The position numbers and the translations under genes are program-made. Source: Streptomyces mutabilis (GTDB taxonomy: Bacteria; Actinomycetota; Actinomycetes; Streptomycetales; Streptomycetaceae). Taken from it: a stretch of DNA of 64,000 bases. A model generated the notes under the pieces. That model saw nothing but the letters and a program-made list of their open reading frames with translations, was not told the DNA's origin and did not search any database. Numbering within the stretch: the first letter of the stretch is position 1; each line of letters begins with the position of its first letter. Positions 17,273 to 25,273 of the stretch are shown here, piece by piece. The DNA is taken from contig NZ_BMTT01000002.1 in assembly GCF_014649815.1 (NCBI RefSeq), positions 797,857 to 861,856 of the forward strand, in the 5' to 3' direction.

Positions 17273-17427
17273 CGTACGCGACCGACCGGCTGCACGAGGA
17301 GATCGCGTACGTCGCCTACCACTTCCACTGGGGCCTGGACGCGATCCTGGACCTGGAGCACCAGGACCGGCGCCGGTACACGGAGCAGATCGCGTCCCTC
17401 GTGACGCGCGGCGCGGCGGAGGGCTGA
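17269..17427 (+). CDS. small CIS protein (DUF6760-type, GpE'-like)
   Basis: 52 residues from GTG 17269, overlapping the previous gene by 4 bp, with GGGGGAA just upstream. The core LHEEIAYVAYHFHWGLDAIL, then DLEHQDRRRY, resembles both the small DUF6760 family of CIS loci and the short second product of phage tail-assembly-chaperone pairs (GpE'), which shares an FHW-x-LD pattern. It probably acts with the preceding gene product on the tape-measure or lumen protein during assembly. A free start codon exists, so separate translation is possible without frameshifting. Confidence 0.75.
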   Translation: MTYATDRLHEEIAYVAYHFHWGLDAILDLEHQDRRRYTEQIASLVTRGAAEG

Positions 17428-17430
17428 TCG

Positions 17431-20400
17431 GTGGGATTCCTGGACCGGCTGCGGGGACGCGACGGCGGCACCGGCAAGGGTGACGGCGGGGCGGGTTCCG
17501 CGGGCCACGCCGCGGCCGTGAGCACGACCGCGCCCGGGGACACGCCCGCGGGCGGGAGTGCCGCGGGCACGTCGGCCGGGGTGGACGTGCCCGGTGTGGC
17601 GGGCCCGTCGGGTGCGGTGGCCGCCGCCGCGTGGACGGCCCTCCCGCCGATCCAGCGGGCGACGGGTGGCGGCCGGACCGGCGTCGCGGACTCCGGGTTC
17701 GGCGGGCGGCTGCCGACGTGGCAGAACCCGTCGTTCAGCGCGGCACCGTCCCCCGCGGTCCTGGACCCGACGGCCGGCCACGGCCTGCTCTCGGGCGCGT
17801 TCGCCGAGCCGGCACGGCCCGCCACGGGAGCCGAACGCCCCTCGCGGGGTCTGCCGTCGGCGTCCCCGGGCGGTGAACCGGCGGTGCGGCGGATGCCGGT
17901 CGCGCCGCTGCGGGCGATATCACCGGGGGCGGGTTCGGGGACGGCCACGTCCGCGTCGTGGGAGCCGGTGTCGGGTGCGACCACCGCGCCCGTGGGGCGC
18001 GGGCAGTCCCCGTCGCCCGCCGCGACGCCCGCGTCGTCCCCGGTTCCGCTCCCGCCGGTCCAGCGGTCGCCCTCCGCGAGGCCGTCGGCGTCCTCGGCGC
18101 CCGCGGCTCCGGTGGGCGCGGTGGTGCGGGGGGCCCACGGCGTCCGTGCGACGCCCGTGCCGCCCGCCGCGTCCCGGGCCCGGGAATCCCTCACCAAGGC
18201 ACCGTCCGTTCCGGCGGCCGTGCAGCGCCGGGCCCTGCCCGCGAGCCGAGGGGCGACCGGTGACGTGTCCGGCTCCCCCGGGGCGGGGGATGGGCCGTCG
18301 TCGCCGGACGGCGAACGAGGGGATCACGGCGCTGCTTCGGCCTCTGCCTCCCCCTCCGCCCCGACCGCCCCGGCGTCTCCTTCGACTACGGATGCTCCTT
18401 CGTCCTCCCGGGCCCCGGTCGCCCCTCGGTCCTCTCCAGCCCCGCCAGCCCCTGTGTCCTCTTCAGCCCCGGTCACACCCGCCGACCGTTCCGTGCCCGG
18501 GACGGGACCGTCCGGTGGCCGTGCGGTCGCGCCGACCGGGGGGCCCGTCCAGCGGGCGGCGGGCTCATCCCGTCCTTCGCCCGCACGGCCAACGGACACC
18601 GCCGGATTCCGGGGGACAGCCGCGTCCCCAAGCGGGTCGGCGGGCGGGTCGGCGGGCGGCGCTCCGGTGCCGGGCCTCGCGTCCCGGCACGGCTCCACTT
18701 CCGGTTCCGGATCCTCTTCCGGTTTCGCGGCTACTTCCGTCTCCGGTTTCGCAGCTGCTTCCGGCTCCGGCTCCGGCTCCGGCTCCGGGCACACTGCCCC
18801 GGCGTCCGGCGCGCCGGTCCAACGAGTCGTGAACCGGCGGGGGGCGACACCCGCATCCGGCGGCACCCCGGCGCCGCGCATCGACGGGGCCGGCGACGGG
18901 GCCGGCGACGGGGCGGCGAGCACTTCCGTCGCCGACGCCCCGGTGCAACGGGCGACGTCCGGCTCGCGCACGGGCACGTCCGACGTCCGGAGCACGGCCA
19001 CACCGAGCGGCGGTACGCCGGTGCAACGGGCGACGTCCGGCTCGCGCACGGGCACGTCCGACGTCCGGAGCACGGCCACACCGAGCGGCGGTACGCCGGT
19101 ACAGCGAACGACGCCCGGCCCTCGCACGGGTGCGTCCGACGTCCGGAGCACGGCCACACCGAGCGGCGGTACGCCGGTACAGCGAACGACGCCCGGCCCT
19201 CGCACGGGCACGTCCGACGTCCGGAGCACGGCCACACCGAGCGGCGGTACGCCGGTACAGCGAACGACGCCCGGCCCTCGCACGGGCACGTCCGACGTCC
19301 GGAGCACGGCCACACCGAGCGGCGGTACGCCGGTACAGCGAACGACGCCCGGCCCTCGCACGGGTGCGTCCGACGTCCGAAGCACGGCCACACCGAGCGG
19401 CGGTACGCCGACACCCGCCACGCCGGTCCAGCGGGCCGTGCCCGCCTCCGGCCCCGCGCAGGCCGCCGCCGACCCCGGCGCGAGCCCCGCCGGTGCCCGA
19501 AGGGCGCCCGCCGCCGACAGCACGGCCACCGGAAGCGCGGGCGCGCGATCGGCATCCCCGCACACCCGCCCCTCCGGTGCCGCCGGCCGAGCAACGCCCG
19601 CCCCCGCCGGCACACCGACGACGGGCACCCCCGTACAGCGGTCCACACCCGGGAACGACCGTCCGACAGCGGCGACCCCCGGCACGCGCGACGGCGATCA
19701 CGGCGCCGGTGTGCCCCCTCACGGGACCGGCAGCGCGGCACCCGGCAGCCCCCTGCCCACGGTCCGGCGAGCCGTGCCCCGCGGCACCCCGCCACCGGAC
19801 CCGTCCACGCCCGTCACCACCGGCCTGCCCCCGGCGGACCCCGCCGGCAAGGGGCGCCCCGGCACCACCACGCCCACCTCACCGCAGACCGTCCACGGCA
19901 TGACCGGGCCGCGGCCGTCCTCAGACCCTCCTCCGGCGAACCGCTCCCTCGACGCGGCCGCCACCCCACCTCCCGTCCAACGACGCGCGGCGACGCCCCG
20001 TACCACGGCACCGCACCCGCCCACCGGCCCGTCCGCCGCGCCCCCGGTGCAGCGCTCCACGGACCGCACCGCCACTCCCGGCGCCAAGCCGACTCCCGCA
20101 CGGCCGTCGCTCCCGGGCGCCACCGAAGGGACCTTTCGTCCCCTCGCCCGACCGGGAACCGAAACGGCCACCACCCGACACTCCGCCGGAACCGAACGCG
20201 GAACCGACACCGGCACCAGCACCGACGCCGTACGCCCGCCCCACCCCAGCTCCACGCCCCGCACCGGCACCCCCCGCGCCGTCCCCCCGGTCCAGCGCAG
20301 CACCGCGGCACCACGCGCGGGCCTCGGCGCACCCACCTCCCAACCCGCCGGCGCCCTCCCGGCCTCGCCCGCGCCCCCGGCCCCGGCCGCGTCGCCCCAG

Positions 20401-21537
20401 CCCGCCACGCCCGCACTCCCGGCCCCCGCCCCCGCCTCCCTCCCCACCGGCCGACGCCGCTCCCCCCTCGGCGCCCCCCTGACCACGGCCCCGGCCGACA
20501 GCAGGCCCCTCCCCGCGGCCCCGCCGACCACCACGCCGGTCCAGCGAGCCACCGCCCCGACCCCACCCACACCCGTGCCCACGCCCTCGGCGTCCTTCCC
20601 CGGCGTCCCCACCCTCCCCACACCCCCGCCGGGCGGACGCGCCCCCCTGCCGACCACAGAGGCACCCGCACCCGTACCGGCCCCCCACACCACCGGCGCC
20701 CCCACACCCCCGCCGGTCCAGCGAGCCACCACCCCCACCTGGCCCGCACCCCCGGCCCCCGGCCCCGGCACGCCCCACACCGCGACCGTCGCCCCTCCCC
20801 CGGTCCAGCGGACCACCGCACCGGCCCCGGCGTCGGCCACGGCGTCGGCCCCGCCCCTCGCGCCCACACCCCCCGCCACGGCTCCCGCGCCGACACCCGG
20901 CGCCCCCGCTCCCCCCGGCCGGCGCACCCCCGTTCAGCGCACCCCCGCCAAGCCCGTAACCCTGCGCCGGTCCGGCCCGCCGGACACGGCCGCCGTCCGC
21001 GCCCCGCTGCCCGTGGCGCCCCTCACCCCACCACCGGCTGCCCCGCACCCGCCGCTCCACTCCGCCGGCGCCTCCGTGCCGCCACCCGCGGCCACCACCC
21101 CCGCGCACCCGGTCCAGCGCGCCCCCGGCCGCGCCATCGGCGCGCTGGCCGCAGCCGCGTCGGCCACCGTGGCCTCCACCCTGGGACACTTCCGGCCGCC
21201 CTCGTCCCAGCAGTCACCCACGCAGGCGTCCACGCAGCCACTCCCGCACTCGCCGTCGAACACCCCACCGCCGCCGCCCTACGGACCGCCCCCCTCGTAC
21301 AGCGCGGCCACGACCCCGCCCGGCGGTCACCCGCCCCGCACCCCGGCCGCCCCGGAGACGGACCCGCCGCCCGCGTACAGGGCGGTCCCCGCGGGCGGGT
21401 TCGACCCGCGCGAGCTCACCGACTTCCAGCTCGACGAGCTGGTGCACCGCATCATCGGCCGCGTGACCCGCCTGGTCCGCACCGAACTGCGCATGGACCG
21501 CGAACGCGTCGGCAGACTCCGCGACCCCCGCGCCTGA
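17431..21537 (+). CDS. 1368-aa low-complexity 'PVQR' protein in the tape-measure position of the CIS operon
   Basis: GTG 17431 with GGAGGG upstream; start VGFLDRLRGRDG. Nearly the entire protein is Pro/Thr/Ser/Ala/Gly-rich and predicted disordered. It contains 21 copies of a short (P/A)(V/I)QR motif spaced through the chain, and a block of six perfect-length 26-residue repeats (18940-19407). Only the last about 50 residues (DPRELTDFQLDELVHRIIGR, then TRLVRTELRMDRERVGRL) look folded, as a charged helix. Gene order (sheath, tube, chaperone pair, this, second tube, hub) places it where phages encode the tape measure. Alternatives are a lumen cargo scaffold or effector. Codon GC is extreme but the frame is uninterrupted over 4.1 kb, so it is a real gene. 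Confidence 0.8.
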   Translation: MGFLDRLRGRDGGTGKGDGGAGSAGHAAAVSTTAPGDTPAGGSAAGTSAGVDVPGVAGPSGAVAAAAWTALPPIQRATGGGRTGVADSGFGGRLPTWQNPSFSAAPSPAVLDPTAGHGLLSGAFAEPARPATGAERPSRGLPSASPGGEPAVRRMPVAPLRAISPGAGSGTATSASWEPVSGATTAPVGRGQSPSPAATPASSPVPLPPVQRSPSARPSASSAPAAPVGAVVRGAHGVRATPVPPAASRARESLTKAPSVPAAVQRRALPASRGATGDVSGSPGAGDGPSSPDGERGDHGAASASASPSAPTAPASPSTTDAPSSSRAPVAPRSSPAPPAPVSSSAPVTPADRSVPGTGPSGGRAVAPTGGPVQRAAGSSRPSPARPTDTAGFRGTAASPSGSAGGSAGGAPVPGLASRHGSTSGSGSSSGFAATSVSGFAAASGSGSGSGSGHTAPASGAPVQRVVNRRGATPASGGTPAPRIDGAGDGAGDGAASTSVADAPVQRATSGSRTGTSDVRSTATPSGGTPVQRATSGSRTGTSDVRSTATPSGGTPVQRTTPGPRTGASDVRSTATPSGGTPVQRTTPGPRTGTSDVRSTATPSGGTPVQRTTPGPRTGTSDVRSTATPSGGTPVQRTTPGPRTGASDVRSTATPSGGTPTPATPVQRAVPASGPAQAAADPGASPAGARRAPAADSTATGSAGARSASPHTRPSGAAGRATPAPAGTPTTGTPVQRSTPGNDRPTAATPGTRDGDHGAGVPPHGTGSAAPGSPLPTVRRAVPRGTPPPDPSTPVTTGLPPADPAGKGRPGTTTPTSPQTVHGMTGPRPSSDPPPANRSLDAAATPPPVQRRAATPRTTAPHPPTGPSAAPPVQRSTDRTATPGAKPTPARPSLPGATEGTFRPLARPGTETATTRHSAGTERGTDTGTSTDAVRPPHPSSTPRTGTPRAVPPVQRSTAAPRAGLGAPTSQPAGALPASPAPPAPAASPQPATPALPAPAPASLPTGRRRSPLGAPLTTAPADSRPLPAAPPTTTPVQRATAPTPPTPVPTPSASFPGVPTLPTPPPGGRAPLPTTEAPAPVPAPHTTGAPTPPPVQRATTPTWPAPPAPGPGTPHTATVAPPPVQRTTAPAPASATASAPPLAPTPPATAPAPTPGAPAPPGRRTPVQRTPAKPVTLRRSGPPDTAAVRAPLPVAPLTPPPAAPHPPLHSAGASVPPPAATTPAHPVQRAPGRAIGALAAAASATVASTLGHFRPPSSQQSPTQASTQPLPHSPSNTPPPPPYGPPPSYSAATTPPGGHPPRTPAAPETDPPPAYRAVPAGGFDPRELTDFQLDELVHRIIGRVTRLVRTELRMDRERVGRLRDPRA
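18940..19407 (+). repeat. six in-frame 78-bp tandem repeats in the PVQR gene
   Basis: Six adjacent 78-bp units, each encoding 26 residues of the form PVQR(A/T)T(S/P)G(S/P)RTG then (T/A)SDVRSTATPSGGT. Units 1-2 (SGSR) and 3-6 (PGPR) form two subtypes that are nearly identical within each, which points to recent slippage or unequal exchange. Each unit contains one PVQR motif. Confidence 0.95.
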
Positions 21538-21597
21538 CCGGGCGCCGCTCGACCCCAGCGCCCCACGGCTCGCTCACCGACAGAAAGGCCACCCCCG

Positions 21598-22020
21598 ATG
21601 CCCCGCCAGGACCCGGGCTCCACGATCTGGTTCACCCTCACCATCGACGGCGAGAGCCTCGGCTACTTCAACGGGTGCGAAGGGCTGTCGTCCCAGGTGG
21701 AGATCGAGCAGCGCCAGGAGGGCGGCAACAACGGGTTCGTGTGGCAACTGCCCACCCGCGTCTCGTACTCCAACATCCGGCTGACCCGGCCCCTCACCCC
21801 GGACACGGCCAAGGTCGCCAAGTGGATCTCGTCCGTGCAGACCGGCATCAAGCGGCCCACCGCGCAGATCTCGGCACTGCGCGCGGACGGCTCGCTGGTC
21901 GCCCGCTGGGGGCTCATCGAGGTGCTGCCCGTCAGCTGGCAGGGCCCCAGCCTCGACCCCGCGAGCCCGGCCGTGGCCACGGAGGTCCTGGAGATCGCCC
22001 ACCACGGGTTCACGGACTGA
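21598..22020 (+). CDS. second CIS tube/baseplate-proximal tail protein (Pvc5/gp19-like)
   Basis: 140 residues; AGAAAGG lies nine bases before ATG 21598. The sequence DPGSTIWFTLTIDGESLGYF, NGCEGLSSQVEIEQRQEGGN and SNIRLTRPLTPDTAKVAKWI is the conical/gp19-like phage tail family, a paralogue of the inner-tube protein. In related CIS such paralogues form the lower rings that join tube to hub. It is 57 bp downstream of the PVQR gene and 40 bp upstream of the LysM gene, in one operon. Confidence 0.85.
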   Translation: MPRQDPGSTIWFTLTIDGESLGYFNGCEGLSSQVEIEQRQEGGNNGFVWQLPTRVSYSNIRLTRPLTPDTAKVAKWISSVQTGIKRPTAQISALRADGSLVARWGLIEVLPVSWQGPSLDPASPAVATEVLEIAHHGFTD

Positions 22021-22060
22021 CGGCGCCCCCGCAGCAGAGGGACAGAAAGGGAAGAGAGCC

Positions 22061-22783
22061 ATGGCACAGAGCGGCAAGGGCGCCGGCAAGAGCCTCGTAC
22101 GCGCCAACCTCGCCATCCACGAACCGCCCACCGGCACGACCACCACGCCCGGCGCGCTGATGCGCAGGTTCGGCTTCGAGTTCAACCCGGCGCAGCTGTC
22201 CCTCACCCAGCGCGCCCAGTGGAAGGCAACGCCGACCATGGCCGTGCGGGACGGTTCGAAACCGGAGTTCATGGGCGCCGACCCGCGGGAGATGACCCTG
22301 GAGGTCTTCCTGGACTCCTCGATGAAGCCCAACGGCAACACCGTGATGAAGAAGGTGGAGTCGCTGCTGCTGTGCTGCGAGGTGACCGCCAAGAGCATCG
22401 CCGCCAAGCAGCCTTCGCCGCCCTGGGTGGTGTTCGAGTGGGGCTCCTTCTCCACGGCCCGGTTCACCGCCTACGTCTCCTCCGTCGAGGCGCAGTACAC
22501 CCTCTTCGGCACCACCGGTGTCCCGATCCGCGCCACCTGCCAGGTGTCCCTCGTGGAGATCCCCGGCCCGACCCAGGGCCAGAACCCGACCTCCGGCGCG
22601 CTCACCGCCCAGCGCGTGCACCGGGTCGTCGCCGGGGACTCCCTGCAGTCGCTGGCGTGGAGCGAGTACGGCAGTGCGAGCGCGTGGCGGGCGATCGCCG
22701 AGGCCAACGGCATCGACGACCCCTCCCGCCTGCCGACCGGCACCGAACTGATGCTGCCCGCGACCGAGGAGGTGCCTCACTGA
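22061..22783 (+). CDS. CIS LysM-domain tube-baseplate adaptor (Pvc7-like)
   Basis: 240 residues; GGGAAGAG precedes ATG 22061. Residues about 30-175 match the CIS tube-adaptor family: FEFNPAQLSLTQRAQWK, ADPREMTLEVFLDSS, PPWVVFEWGSFSTARFTAYV. The C-terminal about 50 residues are a LysM module (HRVVAGDSLQSLAWSEYGSA, WRAIAEANGIDDPSRLPTGT). In contractile tails the LysM domain holds the hub and spike to the tube rather than binding peptidoglycan. TGATG overlap of one base with the spike gene. Confidence 0.9.
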   Translation: MAQSGKGAGKSLVRANLAIHEPPTGTTTTPGALMRRFGFEFNPAQLSLTQRAQWKATPTMAVRDGSKPEFMGADPREMTLEVFLDSSMKPNGNTVMKKVESLLLCCEVTAKSIAAKQPSPPWVVFEWGSFSTARFTAYVSSVEAQYTLFGTTGVPIRATCQVSLVEIPGPTQGQNPTSGALTAQRVHRVVAGDSLQSLAWSEYGSASAWRAIAEANGIDDPSRLPTGTELMLPATEEVPH

Positions 22784-24711
22784 TGGTGCGTCCCGCGTTC
22801 TCCAGCATCGTCGAGGTCAAGATCGGTGGCGCGAAACTGCCCTCCGACATCGCGCCCATGCTCGTGGAGGGCTGGGTCGACCAGGGCGTCGGCGTGCCCG
22901 CGGCGTTCCGCCTCACCTTCCGCGACCCCTACCGTCTGGTCCTGGGCAAGCTGGACGTGCAGTTCGGCACCAAGATCGTCATCACTCCGATCGCCGACGG
23001 GCAGGGCATCGGCAAGCCCCTGCTGACCGGCGAGGTCACCGGCCTGGAGGCCGACTACGACGGCACCGGCAGTTTCACCGTCATCCGCGGGTACGACTAC
23101 GGGCACCGCATGATGCGCCAGCGCCGGGTGGCCGCGTACCGCAACCAGAAGGCCTCCGACATCGCCCGCAAGCTCGCCACCATGGACGGCGTGTCCATCG
23201 GCCGCATCCAGCCGACGATGGGCATGTACGGGTTCATCAGCCAGTCCAACGTGACCGACTGGGACTTCCTGTCCCGGCTCGCCGACGAGAACAACATGGT
23301 CATGTCCCTGGACGCCAAGGGGAAGTTCCGCTTCGTCACGCCGAAGCCGTCGGCCGGGGCGCCCTCCCCGAAGACGGACGGCGACAAGAGCACCTTCGTC
23401 CTCCAGGCCGGCCACGACATCCTGCGGCTGCGGGCCGCCGTCACCGCCGCCGACCAGGTCGGCAAGGTCGAGTCGCGCGGCTGGAACGTCACGACGAAGA
23501 AGAAGATCACCGAGGTCGCGCCCGCCACCACCGACCCCGGCATCAGCATCGGCTCGACACCCGGCCAGGCCGCCGGGAAGTTCAAGCCCGCCAAACTCGT
23601 CGAGACCGCCAACCCCTACGACAAGCAGGACGAGGTCCGCCACGCCGCCAAGGCCCTCGCCGCCGACGTCACCTCCTCCTTCGCCGAGCTGGAGGTCGCC
23701 GTCTACGGCAACCCCGACCTCAGGCCCGGCGTCCCCGTGGCCCTCTCCGACGTCGGCAAGCCCTTCGAGGGCAAGTACACCGTCACCTCGGTGCGCCACG
23801 TCTTCGGCGACGGCAGGCACTACGAGTCCTGGATCACCGTCAGCGGACGCCAGTGGCGTTCCCTGTACGGGCTGGCCTCGGGCGGCGGCGGAGGCGGGGG
23901 CGTGGACGCCGCGAGCGCGGCCCGGCTGCCCAGCGTCGCCAACGCCATCGTCACCGACGTACAGGACCCGCTGAAGCAGGGCAGGGTCAAGCTCCAGTTC
24001 CCGTGGCTGGACGACACCTACGTCAGCGACTGGGCGCGCACCGTGCAGCTGGGCGGCAAGGGCGGCGGCGGGGTCTTCCCCATGGACGTCGGCGACGAGG
24101 TGCTGGTCGGCTTCGACCGGGGCGCGCTGGACCACCCGTTCGTCATCGGTGGTCTCTACAACGGGCGGGACCTGCCGACCAAGGTCTCGGACGTGCCGCT
24201 GCACGACGGCCTGAAGAAGCAGGCCGCCCGGCACACCCTGTCCGACCGCCAGGGCAACCGCGTCGACCTGCTCAGCCAGCGCACCGGTGGCCGCAAGCAG
24301 GGCGTGCGGATCGCCAGCGGCAACGACAAGCTGATCATCAACCTCGACCGCACCCAGACCGAGATCACGGTCGACAGCAAGGGCTCGGTCAGCATCACCG
24401 GCAGCCGGTCGGTGTCGGTGGAGGCGGGCACCAGCCTCACCCTGCGCGGGCGCCGCTCCGTGGTGATCGACAGCGGCGGCCCGCTCACCCTCAAGGGCAA
24501 GGCGCTGGTCAGCCTCACGTCACTGGGCGGGGCCGTCAACGTCAACGCGATGGGCGGCGCCATGAACCTGTCGTCGAGCGGCATGACCTCCATCAACGCC
24601 ACCGGGATGGTGTCGGTCAACGCCGTGGCCAACGTGAACATCAAGGGCATCAAGGTCGATCTCTTCGGTGCCGTGTTCGTCAACACCGTGAAGTACCCGC
24701 TCCCCGCATGA
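22783..24711 (+). CDS. CIS hub-spike protein (VgrG-like, Pvc8)
   Basis: 642 residues from ATG 22783, preceded by GAGGAGG and overlapping the LysM gene by one base. Order of domains: gpD/gp27-like hub (about 1-360, with FSSIVEVKIGGAKLPSDIAP, GFISQSNVTDWDFLSRLADE and YDKQDEVRHAAKALA), a polyglycine linker near 367, an OB-fold gp5-like domain (about 385-470: VTDVQDPLKQGRVKLQFPWL, GDEVLVGFDRGALDHPFVIG), then a repetitive C-terminal beta-helix rich in VSITGS/LTLKGK/VNVNA units forming the needle. No C-terminal toxin extension is present. Trimers form the tip that pierces the target membrane. Confidence 0.95.
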   Translation: MVRPAFSSIVEVKIGGAKLPSDIAPMLVEGWVDQGVGVPAAFRLTFRDPYRLVLGKLDVQFGTKIVITPIADGQGIGKPLLTGEVTGLEADYDGTGSFTVIRGYDYGHRMMRQRRVAAYRNQKASDIARKLATMDGVSIGRIQPTMGMYGFISQSNVTDWDFLSRLADENNMVMSLDAKGKFRFVTPKPSAGAPSPKTDGDKSTFVLQAGHDILRLRAAVTAADQVGKVESRGWNVTTKKKITEVAPATTDPGISIGSTPGQAAGKFKPAKLVETANPYDKQDEVRHAAKALAADVTSSFAELEVAVYGNPDLRPGVPVALSDVGKPFEGKYTVTSVRHVFGDGRHYESWITVSGRQWRSLYGLASGGGGGGGVDAASAARLPSVANAIVTDVQDPLKQGRVKLQFPWLDDTYVSDWARTVQLGGKGGGGVFPMDVGDEVLVGFDRGALDHPFVIGGLYNGRDLPTKVSDVPLHDGLKKQAARHTLSDRQGNRVDLLSQRTGGRKQGVRIASGNDKLIINLDRTQTEITVDSKGSVSITGSRSVSVEAGTSLTLRGRRSVVIDSGGPLTLKGKALVSLTSLGGAVNVNAMGGAMNLSSSGMTSINATGMVSVNAVANVNIKGIKVDLFGAVFVNTVKYPLPA

Positions 24712-24784
24712 CCGGACGACGACCGCCGTACCGGCCCAACGGGCCCACGGCGCGTACAGGAAAACGAAGGCAGGTGGCCCACTG

Positions 24785-25273
24785 ATGGCCGAACAGTTCG
24801 TCGGCTCCGGCTGGGCGTTCCCCATGCGCATCGGGCCCACCGGCGGCATCGCCCTGGTCAGCGGCGAGCGCGAGGTCGAGGAGGCCATCCGGCTCGTCCT
24901 CGCCACCGCGCCCGGCGAGCGGCCGATGCGCCCCGAGTTCGGCTGCGCCATCCACGACCTGGTCTTCGCCCCGGTCAACGAGCAGACCGCGGGCCGCATC
25001 CAGCACGAGGTGTACGCCAGCCTCGACCGCTGGGAGCCGCGCATCGAGGTCCACGAGGTCGACGTCAGCACCGGCACCGACCAGAGCGTCCTCTACATCG
25101 ACGTCCGCTACTCGATCCGCGGCACCAACAACCCGCGCAGCCTCGTCTTCCCGTTCTACGTCATCCCCTCCCACGACGAGCCGGACCTTCCCGGCGGCTC
25201 CGCCGGACCGGCCGGTACATCCGGTCCCGGCGGCCCCACCGGCCTCCCGGGCTCTCCCGAAAGCGACCGCTGA
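24785..25273 (+). CDS. CIS baseplate wedge protein gp25-like (Pvc9)
   Basis: 162 residues from ATG 24785. GPW/gp25 family features: GGIALVSGEREVEEAIRLVL, the signature PGERPMRPEFGCAIHDLVFA, and DRWEPRIEVHEVDV. gp25 caps the baseplate end of the sheath and nucleates sheath assembly; the EPR core is intact. The C-terminal about 30 residues are a Gly/Pro/Ser-rich tail. Coupled to the next gene by a TGATG overlap. Confidence 0.93.
   Translation: MAEQFVGSGWAFPMRIGPTGGIALVSGEREVEEAIRLVLATAPGERPMRPEFGCAIHDLVFAPVNEQTAGRIQHEVYASLDRWEPRIEVHEVDVSTGTDQSVLYIDVRYSIRGTNNPRSLVFPFYVIPSHDEPDLPGGSAGPAGTSGPGGPTGLPGSPESDR

Noticed and set aside
18940-19407. Repeat array that could be read as CRISPR
   Set aside because: Units are adjacent 78-bp in-frame coding repeats without spacers, and no cas genes are present; the Cas4-like gene at 59.7 kb is not accompanied by cas1/cas2.
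17316-21447. Several 250-450-residue open frames antisense or out of frame to the PVQR gene
   Set aside because: They mirror its repeats, have no ribosome-binding sites and are produced by the extreme base composition.
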